In this document: one piece after another, positions 21,154-30,514 of the stretch
How the letters are laid out: every line of letters begins with the position of its first letter
Numbering within the stretch: the stretch's first letter is position 1
Source of the DNA: an uncultured Desulfobacter sp.
GTDB lineage: Bacteria > Desulfobacterota > Desulfobacteria > Desulfobacterales > Desulfobacteraceae
DNA length: 64,000 bases
NCBI RefSeq assembly: GCF_963665355.1
Contig: NZ_OY762229.1
Location: 4,588,001 to 4,652,000 of the forward strand
Direction: 5' to 3'
Program-made: the position numbers and the translations under genes
The notes under the pieces: generated by a model
Databases searched by the model: none
Told to the model about the DNA's origin: nothing
Seen by the model: the letters and a program-made list of their open reading frames with translations, nothing else

Positions 21154-21396
21154 TCAGGTGCGTTCCTGAAAATTTGGGCAGTGTATCTGAAAAATCGGGT
21201 TTGGGCGGTTCTTCAAGAAAAGGCAGTGATGGGGCATCATTCCGGTTTTAACAAGAACACCGAGTTTACATGTTATTAGTTCCCCGGGTGCAGCCTGATC
21301 CTGTTTTTGGCCCAACACAGAATTTGCGTGCGTCAAGGACACAAAAAACAACACAAAACATCCTTCCACAAAAACATGAAAATTGAACTTATTCAT
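21154..21396 (-). CDS. Small secreted protein, possible truncated DUF4384-like paralogue
   Basis: About 80 residues starting at an ATG with GGAG 8 bases upstream. It has a signal peptide (NKFNFHVFVEGCFVLFFVSL, then THANSVLGQ). The mature part reads CKLGVLVKTG, which resembles KLGIFVKTD in the much longer DUF4384-like protein at 47082-47693, at the same distance after the signal peptide and a GQ motif. After that the two sequences diverge and this one stops at once. It may be a short relative or a 3'-truncated remnant. Confidence 0.5.
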   Translation of the reverse strand: MNKFNFHVFVEGCFVLFFVSLTHANSVLGQKQDQAAPGELITCKLGVLVKTGMMPHHCLFLKNRPNPIFQIHCPNFQERT

Positions 21397-21740
21397 TTTG
21401 TTTTCTCCACGGTCATATCGTTCGACCTGATTTTCAAATCTCAATAGGCCGTTCCCGACCCCTTAGATATCTTAAAAAAAAAATCCGGGCAAGATACTTG
21501 GCTTTAAAAATTTTAGGCTCATTTTCCGTTTCGGGGTATTATTTGACCAAAAGCTCTACAAAAGATTGACTTATTAGCCCTCATTAATAGAGCTTCAAAT
21601 GGGCGCCTATACCGACTGTGTCCATGGTATAGGGCTTGCCGCAATTTCACTGCCCTACTATCGCCATATCTATTCGTAACCCGGGGGCAGAAACACTGTC
21701 CCCCCCCCCAGGTATTGTTTTGTCAAGTTTCAATGATTGT
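21397..21740. other. Non-coding gap with a C10 tract
   Basis: No gene is seen between the small secreted protein and the 3' end of lon. A run of ten C residues (21700-21709) is the second such tract in the window. AAGCTCTA (21551-21558) and TAGAGCTT (21598-21605) form an inverted repeat with a 39-base loop. No clear terminator for lon was found. Confidence 0.4.
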
Positions 21741-24137
21741 TCAGACTTCCGTGAAAACCGGGCTTACAGCCAGGTTTTCGGGAAGTGTCCCCAGCCGGAG
21801 TGTTTCGGGTTTGGGAAGATCAATACCGATGGTTTCCCTGATCAGGTCCTCGACCGTATGAATCGTCACAAAAGTCAATTGTTCTCTCACATCTTCCGGA
21901 ATTTCGGTAAGGTCTATTTTGTTTTCTTCCGGCAGGATAATTGTTTTTAAGCCTGCCCGGTGGGCGGCCAGAACCTTTTCCTTGATGCCGCCGACAGGCA
22001 GGATGTGCCCCCTCAATGTAATTTCCCCTGTCATGGCGAGGGTCGGATTAATCTTGTGGCCCATGATCAGCGATGTGATGGCCGTAAACATAGCAGCCCC
22101 GGCTGACGGCCCGTCTTTGGGCAGTGCCCCGGCAGGGATGTGGATATGCAGATCATTTTTTTGAAAGTCAAAGTTCTTGAGGACAAACGCCAGCCGGGAC
22201 CTGAAAAGCCCCATGGATATGGAGGCCGACTCTTTCATCACGTCCCCGAGCTGACCGGTCAGGGTCAGTCTGCCGGTTCCAGGCATATGGACAGCTTCAA
22301 TAAAAAGGATCTCGCCCCCCATAGGGGTCCAGGCAAGGCCGGTTACCACGCCTGGCGGATTGTCAGCCTGGGCCACATCATGTCTTATTTTGGGATGTCC
22401 GAGAATCTCTTCCAGGGTCTCCGTTGTGACAATATAAGGCTGATCAGCCGTGCCTGAAACAATCTTCCGGGAAGCGAATCCAGCCACCCGGGCAAGCTGC
22501 TGGCGAAGGGCCCTGACACCGGCTTCAACTGTATATTTCTCAATGATCGCTTTTAACGCATCCTCCGTGATTTCCAGTTGGGATTTTTTTATGCCGTGTT
22601 CCTCGAACACCCGTTTCAGCAGATGGTCTTTGGCAATACACAGTTTCTCGCCGGCCGTATAACCGGTGATGTCGATCACCTCCATCCGGTCCAGAAGGGG
22701 TGCGGGAATCCCCCTTTTATCGTTGGCCGTTGCAATGAAGAATACATCTGACAGATCATAGGGAACTTCCAGGTAATGATCGGAAAAGCTTATGTTCTGT
22801 TCCGGATCAAGCACTTCAAGCAGGGCGCTTGACGGGTCCCCATGGAATGCCGAAACCAGTTTGTCCACTTCGTCCAGGACAAACACCGGGTTTTTTTCTC
22901 CTGCTTTTTTCATGCCCTGAATGATCCGCCCCGGGAGCGCGCCGATATAGGTTCTTCTATGTCCCCTGATCTCAGCCTCATCTCTGACACCGCCCAGGCT
23001 GATCCTGACATATTTTCTGTCCAGGGCTTTTGCAATGCTGGCTCCAAGGCTGGTTTTCCCGGTACCCGGAGGACCGACCAGCAGCAGGATGGAACCCTGT
23101 TTTTCTTTTTTAAGCTTCATCACAGATAGGTGTTCAAGGATCCGTTCTTTTATTTTCTCCTGACCGTGGTGATGGGAATCGAGCAGTTTTTCGGCGTGAT
23201 CTATGTCGATATCCTTTTCTTCGGTGGCCCGCCAGGGCAGCGCCACCAAAAGGTCAAGATAATTTTTTATGATAGGGGCTTCATGGCCGCCCTGCCCCTG
23301 TTCATTTAATTTAGACAGCTCTTCCAAGGCTGCCTGCTCCACCTCCCCGGGCATCCCGGCCTCTTTGATCAGCCGGGCATAATCCTTTTTGCCCTTGGAC
23401 TCAGGTGTGTCTTCATCCAGCTCCTGGTGAATCTGCTTCAACTGTTCTTTCAAAAAGGCTTTTCGATATCTTTCATTGGACTGGTGGGAAAATTTCTCCG
23501 CCATCTCAATTTGAAGCGTAACGGCCGTCTTGTGTTTGAGAAGAATATCCATAAAGGCGATTCCTCGTTCTTTCAATGAGTCTGTTTCCAGAAGCCGCTG
23601 TTTCTCTTCCATGGAGATGGGGATAAACGGCAAAAGATATGTCATGGTCTCAGGTATGGAATCCATTTGCCGGATGCGCTGGGCATAACTTTCTGAACCC
23701 TTGAACTGAATGGCGATTCCATGGGCGATACCCTTGATGTAATCCAGCATTTGTTCCCTGCTTTTCAGATCCATGTCCTCATGGTCCGGTGCCGCCAGAA
23801 CCGCGGCCGTAACCCGGCTGTCTGTTTTTTCAAGGGATTGAACAGTGACCCTTAGGCGTCCGCTTGCACGGAACAGATCATTGCTGCCTTTGGCGGTGTG
23901 GGTTTTTAATTCGATCAGCGTGCCGGTGGAAAAGAACATATCCGGTTCATTGCGCCCGGGCTCAAACCCTTCTTTGACGGCCAGGGCAACAGCCAGGTTT
24001 TCCCCCTGACCCATGCGTTCTTTAAGCAAGCTTCCCAAAGCTTTGTTCACCTCTATATCAAGGTTTGATTCCGGAAACAGCACGGTCCGGCTGATGGGTA
24101 TGACAATATATGTTGGGGTCTCAGGTGTTGATACCAT
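21741..24137 (-). CDS. lon: Lon ATP-dependent protease
   Basis: About 798 residues, close to the length of E. coli Lon. The order is the LAN substrate-binding domain, a coiled coil, an AAA+ domain (Walker A GPPGTGKTS, Walker B VFVLDEVDKL), and the C-terminal serine protease domain with the Ser-Lys dyad: Ser678 in KDGPSAGAAMF and the Lys of GIKEKVLAAHRAG. It degrades misfolded and regulatory proteins in the cytoplasm. AAGGAG lies 6 bases before the ATG at 24137; an upstream in-frame start would precede this site. The shared gap with the divergent marR gene holds TTAGTTC-type dyads, so lon may belong to that regulator's targets. Confidence 0.95.
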   Translation of the reverse strand: MVSTPETPTYIVIPISRTVLFPESNLDIEVNKALGSLLKERMGQGENLAVALAVKEGFEPGRNEPDMFFSTGTLIELKTHTAKGSNDLFRASGRLRVTVQSLEKTDSRVTAAVLAAPDHEDMDLKSREQMLDYIKGIAHGIAIQFKGSESYAQRIRQMDSIPETMTYLLPFIPISMEEKQRLLETDSLKERGIAFMDILLKHKTAVTLQIEMAEKFSHQSNERYRKAFLKEQLKQIHQELDEDTPESKGKKDYARLIKEAGMPGEVEQAALEELSKLNEQGQGGHEAPIIKNYLDLLVALPWRATEEKDIDIDHAEKLLDSHHHGQEKIKERILEHLSVMKLKKEKQGSILLLVGPPGTGKTSLGASIAKALDRKYVRISLGGVRDEAEIRGHRRTYIGALPGRIIQGMKKAGEKNPVFVLDEVDKLVSAFHGDPSSALLEVLDPEQNISFSDHYLEVPYDLSDVFFIATANDKRGIPAPLLDRMEVIDITGYTAGEKLCIAKDHLLKRVFEEHGIKKSQLEITEDALKAIIEKYTVEAGVRALRQQLARVAGFASRKIVSGTADQPYIVTTETLEEILGHPKIRHDVAQADNPPGVVTGLAWTPMGGEILFIEAVHMPGTGRLTLTGQLGDVMKESASISMGLFRSRLAFVLKNFDFQKNDLHIHIPAGALPKDGPSAGAAMFTAITSLIMGHKINPTLAMTGEITLRGHILPVGGIKEKVLAAHRAGLKTIILPEENKIDLTEIPEDVREQLTFVTIHTVEDLIRETIGIDLPKPETLRLGTLPENLAVSPVFTEV

Positions 24138-24199
24138 TAATTTCTCCTTTTGGTGTCGGTTGAACAGGTTGCACAAGAATAAAATAGGGATGATTTAAA

Positions 24200-24218
24200 T
24201 TAGTTCAATTAAAACTAA
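24200..24218. promoter_or_regulatory. Candidate MarR-type operator upstream of lon
   Basis: TTAGTT (24200-24205) and AACTAA (24213-24218) are an inverted repeat with 7 bases between. It lies about 65 bp upstream of the lon start, where a promoter is expected. The half-site TTAGTTC recurs, inverted, upstream of the marR gene. Confidence 0.45.
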
Positions 24219-24427
24219 CAATATTTCCTTTCATTCTGAAATTGTTTTCGTGATATCGGATCATAGCAACATTACAAGGTTGTTTGGCACAGGACTCTGC
24301 AGTTTCCATTAAAATTTAAATAACTTACTGAAATAATATCCTATCTTATTACGAGGCAGAACCCGGGTATTCATAGACCGGGTGCGGTCCGTGGCATTAT
24401 CTTGACAAAAAAAATAATATCAAATAA

Positions 24428-24442
24428 TTAGATACGAACTAA
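24428..24442. promoter_or_regulatory. Candidate MarR autoregulatory operator
   Basis: TTAGATACGAACTAA is an imperfect 15-bp dyad 22 bp before the marR GTG and about 20 bases after a TTGACA hexamer (24402-24407), so a bound dimer would cover the -10 region. MarR-family sites often take the form TTAG-N-CTAA. The right half GAACTAA is the inverse of TTAGTTC found upstream of lon. Confidence 0.5.
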
Positions 24443-24463
24443 CTGTTTGGGACAAATCCGGGG

Positions 24464-24883
24464 GTGTTTTTTTTGGACAGGGAAGCAATCTACGAAGTCA
24501 TCAGAAAGTTCAGCCTGCTGGGACGGGAGTGCAGTCATGAAATCTCGGAAAAACTGGGGGCGTTCGAACTTCAGGACAATCAGTTGTACTATTTAAAAAT
24601 GATTGGCAGAGCCATGGACATTACCTGTGGAGAACTGGCCGGGCAGTTGAATATCACCAAACCTTCCGTCACTGCTATCATAAATAAACTCATTGAACTG
24701 GGCGTGGTTGAAAAATCACGCTGCATCAGGGACAAACGCATCCACTATATCAAACTGACAGAGAAGGGCCGCAATATCACCCGCCTGGAATACCTTTCCC
24801 ATCAGCGCATGGTGGACAGGATACTGGAAGTTCTGTCCGAAGAAGAAATCCATACATTGATCCGGTTGACCAAAAAATTGTAA
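24464..24883 (+). CDS. MarR-family transcriptional regulator
   Basis: About 139 residues with the winged helix-turn-helix of MarR proteins: MDITCGELAGQLNITKPSVT as the recognition region, then EKSRCIRDKRIHYIKLTEKG as the wing (Asp-Lys-Arg motif). Flanking helices give a dimer. The start is a GTG at 24464, or a TTG at 24473 with GGGGG upstream; the choice is uncertain. The gene is divergent from lon and preceded by a MarR-like dyad, so it probably represses itself and possibly lon. The inducing ligand is unknown. It has one Cys before and one within the HTH (Cys near CSHEI, Cys in ITCGEL), which could allow redox sensing, but that is a guess. Confidence 0.85.
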   Translation: MFFLDREAIYEVIRKFSLLGRECSHEISEKLGAFELQDNQLYYLKMIGRAMDITCGELAGQLNITKPSVTAIINKLIELGVVEKSRCIRDKRIHYIKLTEKGRNITRLEYLSHQRMVDRILEVLSEEEIHTLIRLTKKL

Positions 24884-25108
24884 CTCCGAAAATCCTGAAA
24901 TGTTCAGGATAGCCATGCTTTTCGATATCAAGTTATGAATACCTAAGTTTTTGACTTGAATAACAGTCCATGGGCTGGTCTGACATGTCATTTTCCAGAT
25001 ACAACCCACAACAAAAAAAACAAGTATTTGGGTAACTTATTGAAACTTAAAAAAACAGGAACATTTAGACCAGGCGTTTCCAGAATTTCAAAAATCGGGG
25101 CATAAATT

Positions 25109-26188
25109 TCAAGCCCGCATCTTTATCTTCGCCGGATCAATGTCAAGAAGAGCGCCCGGCAGGCATGTGTCTTCAATTGTGTCCGGCTGCCAGGCCGGGT
25201 TCTTATCTTTATCCACAAGCTGTGCCCTTATCCCTTCGGAAAAGTCCGGGTGATGTATCATAAACCGGGCGGCGTTTAATTCGCGGGCAAACACCTCTTC
25301 CATTGTTTTTTTTTCATTCCGACACAAAAGGCTGAACGTAAGAACAAGAGATGTCGGGGAGTTTTTGCCCAGCGTCGTTAATGCCTGGGCACTCCAATCC
25401 TTATACTGCCGGCTTCCGGACAGCAGGGACAATATTTCATTTACGGAACTCTTCTTTGAAAAACATCTGCGCACCCAGTCGTCCATTTCAAGGTCCGGGG
25501 TATATTTATTGTTTCTTAGGGACGTAAACGCTGAAAAAAGAACCTGAGCCGCTTTTGATCTGTCACGGGGAAGTTTTTCCGATAACAGTTCGAGATCATT
25601 TATAAAGTCTGACCGCATGTCATCGGCCACCAGATGGGAAGCCAGGCCAAGACGCAGGCATTGCAACCCTTTGATCCTGTGTCCTGTAAGGCCTAAAAAT
25701 TCAGGGTAACCTGCCGGGCATTTGCGAAACATCCATCCTGTTGCCCCGACATCCGGAAAAAAGCCGATGCGGGTTTCAGGCATGGCCATAAGAGTATTTT
25801 CCGTTGCAACAACCATATCCGCACCGGCCGCAAGCCCCATTCCTCCACCCATGGTTATTCCGTGGGCAAGCACAACGATAGGTTTGGCAAACCTGAAGAT
25901 ACGAAGATCCAGCATATACTCTTCCTGGAAAAATTCCATATCCTTGTCCGGGACACCGTGTTTTACGGCATCATAGACAGCCTTTACATCTCCGCCCGCG
26001 CAAAATCCTTTATCACCATTTCCTTGGATAACAACAAGACGGACCAGCGGGGAGGACTCTGCCTCATTCAGGGCGGTTTGCATACTGCGTATCATTTCAG
26101 CATCCAGGCTGTTGATAACATCGGGCCGGTTAAGTGTAATGGTAAACATCTGATTTACCCGGCCGGTTATAATGCGCTTGCTTTCCAT
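25109..26188 (-). CDS. Enoyl-CoA hydratase/isomerase family protein, HIBYL-CoA hydrolase-like
   Basis: A 359-residue crotonase-fold enzyme. The first 200 residues hold the oxyanion-hole motifs (GDKGFCAGGDVKAVY, HGITMGGGMGLAAGA) and MPETRIGFFPDVGATGWMFR. Length and the long C-terminal extension match 3-hydroxyisobutyryl-CoA hydrolases, which release 3-hydroxyisobutyrate in valine breakdown, more than ordinary 260-residue hydratases. Glu in the PETRIGFFPD motif and Asp beside it are the hydrolase residues. No valine pathway genes are adjacent, so the true substrate could be another short-chain 3-hydroxyacyl-CoA. It appears to be a single gene. Confidence 0.82.
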   Translation of the reverse strand: MESKRIITGRVNQMFTITLNRPDVINSLDAEMIRSMQTALNEAESSPLVRLVVIQGNGDKGFCAGGDVKAVYDAVKHGVPDKDMEFFQEEYMLDLRIFRFAKPIVVLAHGITMGGGMGLAAGADMVVATENTLMAMPETRIGFFPDVGATGWMFRKCPAGYPEFLGLTGHRIKGLQCLRLGLASHLVADDMRSDFINDLELLSEKLPRDRSKAAQVLFSAFTSLRNNKYTPDLEMDDWVRRCFSKKSSVNEILSLLSGSRQYKDWSAQALTTLGKNSPTSLVLTFSLLCRNEKKTMEEVFARELNAARFMIHHPDFSEGIRAQLVDKDKNPAWQPDTIEDTCLPGALLDIDPAKIKMRA

Positions 26189-26252
26189 TTGCCTGTCAAT
26201 CCTTTATGGGCTGAGGGCCTTTATGAGCCACGGGCTGAGCTTGTTTCCTAAA

Positions 26253-26281
26253 ACAGCCGGGAAATCCTGTTTCCCGGCTGT
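26253..26281 (-). terminator. Intrinsic terminator of the 47-residue gene
   Basis: ACAGCCGGGAAA (26253-26264) and TTTCCCGGCTGT (26270-26281) form a perfect 12-bp stem with a 5-base loop. On the minus strand it is followed by TTTTAGG. It begins 16 bp after the small gene's stop codon, so it ends that transcript before the hydrolase-like gene. Confidence 0.85.
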
Positions 26282-26296
26282 CGGCCTGTTTATATA

Positions 26297-26440
26297 TTAT
26301 GAGCATTTTCCCCGGGTTTTGTCATAGGTATGCGCTTCAGACCTGTTCAAAGACATTTTGTCCATGGTCTGCTGCCGCTCTTTTTCTTTTTCTTTGACAA
26401 TCTCCAGGCATTGTTTATTTTGCTGCTGTTTTTGTGTCAT
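26297..26440 (-). CDS. 47-residue charged small protein
   Basis: A small gene with an almost ideal ribosome-binding site, AAAGGAGGTGAATAAC, directly before its ATG, and a strong terminator 16 bp after its TAA. The protein begins MTQKQQQNKQCLEIVKEKEK and ends KTRGKCS. It is hydrophilic, Lys/Gln/Glu-rich, probably mostly helical, with one Cys near each end (residues 11 and 46). No signal peptide or membrane segment. The complete unit (leader hairpin, ribosome site, frame, terminator) makes it a real gene. I do not recognise a family; metal binding or disulphide formation by the two Cys is conceivable only. Confidence 0.75.
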   Translation of the reverse strand: MTQKQQQNKQCLEIVKEKEKERQQTMDKMSLNRSEAHTYDKTRGKCS

Positions 26441-26863
26441 GTTATTCACCTCCTTTGGGAAACCTCACTTTTGAGGTTTAACCTGATGTAAATATAATCA
26501 TCTTTCCAAGGTGAATAAATAGACAATCCCCTGTAATTTTATTTATAACAGTCCATAAACATCACGGGCAGGCTAATTGAAGCTGCAGCTCTGCTGTTCG
26601 GGCTGATTCGTCCCTGGCCGGATTTTTTTATTATCGTTGTCCTGCTGCTGGCCAGTTCCGGAATCAGGTTCTGGGAGGAGTTCCAGGCCATTGAAGAACT
26701 CTTCTGCATGGATATGCTCTGCTCGGACACGACCGGAACTCGCATGTAGTTTCCAGCGGAATGACTTCGGAATAAGGGCTTTTCCTGACTAAAATACAAA
26801 GTTTCACCCATTTGTCTTTGATCTGAAATCAGATATTCAAAACAGATATTACCCATTTTTCAT
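26441..26863. other. Gap between the small gene and the CBS gene
   Basis: Apart from the leader dyad above, no gene is supported. A 105-codon minus-strand frame (26539-26856) has no ribosome-binding site and a low-complexity, Ser-rich sequence. The right end (26822-26863) is in frame with the CBS protein and reads SEIRYSKQILP, similar to the end of a first CBS motif, but is cut off by a TGA at 26819. Confidence 0.4.
26460..26479 (-). promoter_or_regulatory. Leader dyad before the 47-residue gene
   Basis: AAACCTCA (26460-26467) and TGAGGTTT (26472-26479) are perfect inverted copies 4 bases apart, ending 4 bases before the AAAGGAGG site on the minus strand. As RNA it would form an 8-bp hairpin just before the ribosome-binding site; as DNA it could be an operator. 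Confidence 0.5.
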
Positions 26864-27169
26864 ATGAAAACCGCAATTGGTGAATACATGGATACAAACA
26901 TCGTTTCCGCACCTGCTGACACCTCCATTGAAAAACTCCAGGACATGTACCTGGGGCTTTTTGTCCGCCATATCCTGATTGTCCGGGATCAGGCCTGTCT
27001 CGGGCTTCTCTCCATCGGGGATATCCTGCGGGCACTGATGGTTGAAAAAGACGAGGAGATCAGGAAACTCAACAGGATTGCCAGCTGGGAATACTATGAA
27101 AACTGGGGCTGGCACCATAAATACCAGAAAAAAGGCAACCAGAAACAAAACAAACCGAAAAACAAGTAG
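26864..27169 (+). CDS. Single CBS-motif protein, probably 5'-truncated
   Basis: 101 residues. Residues 1-70 form one CBS motif (IGEYMDTNIVSAPADTSIEK, VRHILIVRDQACLGLLSIGD), followed by a helix with EEIRKLNRIASWEYYENWGW and a Lys/Asn-rich tail. Functional CBS proteins of this kind usually have two motifs, binding adenine nucleotides in the cleft. Here only the second is present. In-frame codons before the ATG resemble the end of a first motif but are cut by a stop (26819-26821), and no ribosome-binding site precedes the ATG. It may be a remnant or a half-protein that dimerises. It lies 11 bp before nuoA. Confidence 0.55.
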   Translation: MKTAIGEYMDTNIVSAPADTSIEKLQDMYLGLFVRHILIVRDQACLGLLSIGDILRALMVEKDEEIRKLNRIASWEYYENWGWHHKYQKKGNQKQNKPKNK

Positions 27170-27180
27170 AGATCTGTCTT

Positions 27181-27591
27181 ATGGAACCTGTTCATTACAG
27201 CGAAGTATTATCACCATGGCTGCCCGGCACTTTCAGCCTGGCCGTGTTTTCCCTGGCCGTCCTGGGGCTGATGGCCGTTATGCTGGGGTTGACGGCATGG
27301 CTCGGGGAAAAGCGGTCCGGCACCCAGAAACAACGCCCTTATGAAAGCGGTATTATTCCCACGGGAACGGCCCGGCTGCGTTATCCGGTGCCCTTTTTCA
27401 TGGTCGCCATCTTTTTTTTGCTCTTTGATGTGGAAGGCGCATACATTATTTCATGGTCAGTGGCCTGCAGGGCGCTGGGCTGGACAGGATGGCTGCAAAT
27501 GGCCTTTTTTATCTTTGTCCTGTTGCTGGGCCTGGTCTATGTGTGGAAAAAGGGGGGGCTGGATTGGCACCAGAAAGACCGGCTTTTATGA
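27181..27591 (+). CDS. nuoA: NADH-quinone oxidoreductase subunit A
   Basis: A 136-residue membrane subunit with three helices. The conserved loop [20 protein letters not shown] and the following [20 protein letters not shown] are diagnostic for NuoA, which lies at the quinone-entry interface of complex I. The Cys usually found in this loop (YECG) is Ser here. It is the first gene of a 14-kb operon and its TGA overlaps the ATG of nuoBCD (ATGA). Confidence 0.95.
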   Translation: MEPVHYSEVLSPWLPGTFSLAVFSLAVLGLMAVMLGLTAWLGEKRSGTQKQRPYESGIIPTGTARLRYPVPFFMVAIFFLLFDVEGAYIISWSVACRALGWTGWLQMAFFIFVLLLGLVYVWKKGGLDWHQKDRLL

Positions 27592-29966
27592 AAAAATTTC
27601 CCGACATTCTTGACCCGATTATCAACTGGGCCCATGCCAACAGTCTGTGGCCCATGTACTTCGGCCTGTCCTGCTGTTTCATTGAAGAGGCCACCGCCCT
27701 GACATCCCGGTATGATATCTCCCGGTTCGGCGCAGAAGTATTCCGGCTGTCTCCCCGCCAGGCCGACCTGATGATCATTTCCGGAACGGTCTTTAAAAAA
27801 ATGGCCCCGTCTATCCTGCGGCTTTATGAGCAGATGGCTGAACCCCGGTGGGTAATCTCCATGGGATCATGCGCCAATACCGGTGGCATGTACGATGTCT
27901 ACAGCGTGGTCCAGGGTATCAACCAGATCCTTCCGGTGGATGTTTATATTCCCGGATGCCCTCCCAGGCCTGAGGCTGTCCTGGCAGGACTGATGAAGCT
28001 TCAGGAAAAGATAAAAAAAGAGGAAAGGCCCGCCCGGTCAATTTTTCACATCCCCGGCGGCACCCAGGGAACCACCGCCCCCATCCTGGTGGACGGTGAG
28101 ACAAAATCCAGGGACACCCGGGGACCGGGCATGGAAGGGTTGCCCATCCGGGGAACATCCGTATGCCCCCCCTTTTTTGAAGGGAACCGTGCCGATCATA
28201 TGTGGACGCCCCCGGCCCGGGATGTGGCGCTCAACAACCGGGAGATCCTGATTGTAAGGGCACTGAAAGACAGGTTCGGACAAGGGATTGTGCCATCCGG
28301 CACAACATCGGATTTTTTAACCCTGAATGTCCCTGAAAAAGATATCCGGGAAACATTGAAATTTCTCAAATCCGAAGCACCCTGTAAATTCCACCGGCTG
28401 GAAGATTATACCGCCATTGACGAATCCGCCAGAAGGGACAGATCCCGGTATCCGGACTTTACCCTGGTCTATCACCTGACCGATCTTGCAAATGCCGCCC
28501 GGTTGCGCCTGAAAGTCCCGCTCAGGGGAGCGTACCCCAAAGCCACCACCATCAGCGATATCTGGCCGTGTGCCAACTGGTATGAACGTGAAATCTATGA
28601 CATGTTCGGCATTGATTTTCCCGAACATCCCAACCTGAAGCGCCTTATCCTCCCGGATGACTGGCAGGGGCACCCCCTGCGCAAATCCGGTTTGGGCCGG
28701 GCCACTGAAATGGCGCCTTATACACACCATGATGCAAGGGAACACCAGCCCCGGGAAGGGGCAGATTATTTTGACGCCGGACCAGACAATGCCGGGGCAG
28801 ACGGCGAATCTCTGATTCTGAACATCGGCCCCCACCACACCGGGACCCATGGCCTTTTGCGCCTGATCGTCCGGCTGGAAGGCGAGACCATTACCGGGCT
28901 GGACCTGGATGTGGGCTACCACCACCGGGGGGTGGAAAAGATAGGCGAACGTCAGACCTGGCTGCAGTTTATTCCCTATACCGACCGGGTGGACTATTTT
29001 GCAGGTGCTGCCAACAATCTTCCCTATATCATGGCCTTGGAACAAATTGCAGACATCACCGTGCCCGAACGGGCCCAATTCATCCGGGTGCTGCTCAGCG
29101 AACTGTACCGGCTCGGCAACCACCTGTCCTACATCGGCATCATGGGCCATGACGTAGGCGCAATGACTCCCAATTTTTATGCATACACCGACCGGGAAGC
29201 TGTCCTGGACATCATTGAAATGATCACCGGGGCCCGGCTGCATGCATCCTGGATCCGCCCGGGCGGTGTAGCCGCTGATATGCCCGAAGGCTGGGAATCT
29301 GTGTTGAAACAATTGGTCAAAACATTGCCCCGGCGCCTGGACGCCTACCAGAACCTGACAACCAGAAATCCGATTTTCCAGGCCCGGACAAAGGATGTGG
29401 GCATCCTTTCCCGGCAGGATGCCATTGACTGGGGCATGACCGGGCCCAATCTTCGGGCCGCAGGCCTGGACTGGGATCTTCGAAAAAAAATGCCCTATGC
29501 CGTGTATGACCGGCTGGCCTTTGATGTTCCCACAAGTTCCAAGTGCGACAGTTTCAACCGGTTTTGCATGCGCATAGAAGAGTGTTACCAAAGTATCCGG
29601 ATCATTGATCAGGTGGTGGAAAAAATGCCCAAAGGCCGTTACGTAACCGATGATTACCGGTATGCCGTGCCGGACCGCAAAGATATGCTCAAAAATATTG
29701 AAAGCCTGATCCACCATTTTATCAATGTCACCCGGGGGCCCAAAATCCCAAAGGGCGAGGCGTATGTGGCCTGCGAGGTCCCCAGGGGAGAACAGGGCTA
29801 TTATCTGGTCAGTGACGGGCTTGGCACCTCCTACCGGACCCGGGTCCACGGCCCAAGTTTTAACATCGTCCAGGTGTTTCCAAAGCTTGCCAAAGGCTGC
29901 ACCATTTCTGATCTGATCGCCATTCTGGGATCATCGGACTATACACTGCCGGATCTGGATCGATGA
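27588..29966 (+). CDS. nuoBCD: NADH-quinone oxidoreductase fused subunits B, C and D
   Basis: One 792-residue protein carrying three peripheral-arm subunits. NuoB (about 1-190): the four Cys ligands of cluster N2 are all present ([26 protein letters not shown]). NuoC (about 225-375): [20 protein letters not shown]. NuoD (about 400-792): [26 protein letters not shown], and the C-terminal quinone-site region. Together they carry N2 and the quinone pocket. NuoCD fusion is common in enterobacteria; the B-C-D triple fusion is rarer. A Pro/Gly-rich linker of about 45 residues joins B to C. The ATG at 27588 overlaps the nuoA stop; earlier in-frame starts lie inside nuoA. Confidence 0.95.
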   Translation: MKKFPDILDPIINWAHANSLWPMYFGLSCCFIEEATALTSRYDISRFGAEVFRLSPRQADLMIISGTVFKKMAPSILRLYEQMAEPRWVISMGSCANTGGMYDVYSVVQGINQILPVDVYIPGCPPRPEAVLAGLMKLQEKIKKEERPARSIFHIPGGTQGTTAPILVDGETKSRDTRGPGMEGLPIRGTSVCPPFFEGNRADHMWTPPARDVALNNREILIVRALKDRFGQGIVPSGTTSDFLTLNVPEKDIRETLKFLKSEAPCKFHRLEDYTAIDESARRDRSRYPDFTLVYHLTDLANAARLRLKVPLRGAYPKATTISDIWPCANWYEREIYDMFGIDFPEHPNLKRLILPDDWQGHPLRKSGLGRATEMAPYTHHDAREHQPREGADYFDAGPDNAGADGESLILNIGPHHTGTHGLLRLIVRLEGETITGLDLDVGYHHRGVEKIGERQTWLQFIPYTDRVDYFAGAANNLPYIMALEQIADITVPERAQFIRVLLSELYRLGNHLSYIGIMGHDVGAMTPNFYAYTDREAVLDIIEMITGARLHASWIRPGGVAADMPEGWESVLKQLVKTLPRRLDAYQNLTTRNPIFQARTKDVGILSRQDAIDWGMTGPNLRAAGLDWDLRKKMPYAVYDRLAFDVPTSSKCDSFNRFCMRIEECYQSIRIIDQVVEKMPKGRYVTDDYRYAVPDRKDMLKNIESLIHHFINVTRGPKIPKGEAYVACEVPRGEQGYYLVSDGLGTSYRTRVHGPSFNIVQVFPKLAKGCTISDLIAILGSSDYTLPDLDR

Positions 29967-30514
29967 ATATTGGACCGGTGAACCGACTTATAAAAGGAAA
30001 AGCATCCGATATGGCTATTTTGACACACCCGTTTGCAGATTTACTGCCGGAAAAAACAAGAGCCGGCCTGGAAAGAAAAATCCAGGCCACGGCACATCCC
30101 CGGGAACTTGCCGTGGATGTGATGCTGGCAATCCAGTCGGAAAATGGGTTCCTCAGCGATGACGGGGTAAAGCTTGCTGCGCACATGCTGGAAATGACAC
30201 CCGTGGAGATCGAGGAACTGGCCACCTTTTACAACTATATCTACCGGGAACCCGTGGGAGAGCATGTCATCCATGTGTGCGACAGTTTGATGTGCCGGCT
30301 TGACGGCTGTCCCGGCATCAAGGAGTACCTGTGCTCAAAACTTGATATTGAACCGGGCCAGACCACAGATGATGGATTGATCACCCTGCTGCCGGCCTGT
30401 TGTCTGGGCTATTGCGACCATTCGCCGGCCATGCTGCTGGATGGAAAAGTTTACGGCGACCTCACCTTTGAAAAACTGGACCAGATCATTGACGGGTTGA
30501 ACGGGAAGAATTGA
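29963..30514 (+). CDS. nuoE: NADH-quinone oxidoreductase subunit E
   Basis: A 183-residue thioredoxin-fold [2Fe-2S] subunit (cluster N1a). Four Cys are visible in [12 protein letters not shown] and [12 protein letters not shown]. The N-terminal helical part includes [18 protein letters not shown] and [20 protein letters not shown]. It forms the NADH-oxidising tip with NuoF. The ATG overlaps the nuoBCD stop (ATGA); an ATG at 30011 with AAAGGA upstream is a possible alternative start. Confidence 0.93.
   Translation: MNIGPVNRLIKGKASDMAILTHPFADLLPEKTRAGLERKIQATAHPRELAVDVMLAIQSENGFLSDDGVKLAAHMLEMTPVEIEELATFYNYIYREPVGEHVIHVCDSLMCRLDGCPGIKEYLCSKLDIEPGQTTDDGLITLLPACCLGYCDHSPAMLLDGKVYGDLTFEKLDQIIDGLNGKN

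Noticed and set aside
26539-26856. 105-codon minus-strand frame before the CBS gene
   Set aside because: Ser-rich, no ribosome-binding site, and overlaps the likely decayed 5' part of the CBS gene.
28317-29849. 510-codon minus-strand open frame opposite nuoBCD
   Set aside because: It mirrors a GC-rich, conserved plus-strand gene, has no ribosome-binding site and a low-complexity Gly/Pro-rich sequence; it is a shadow frame.
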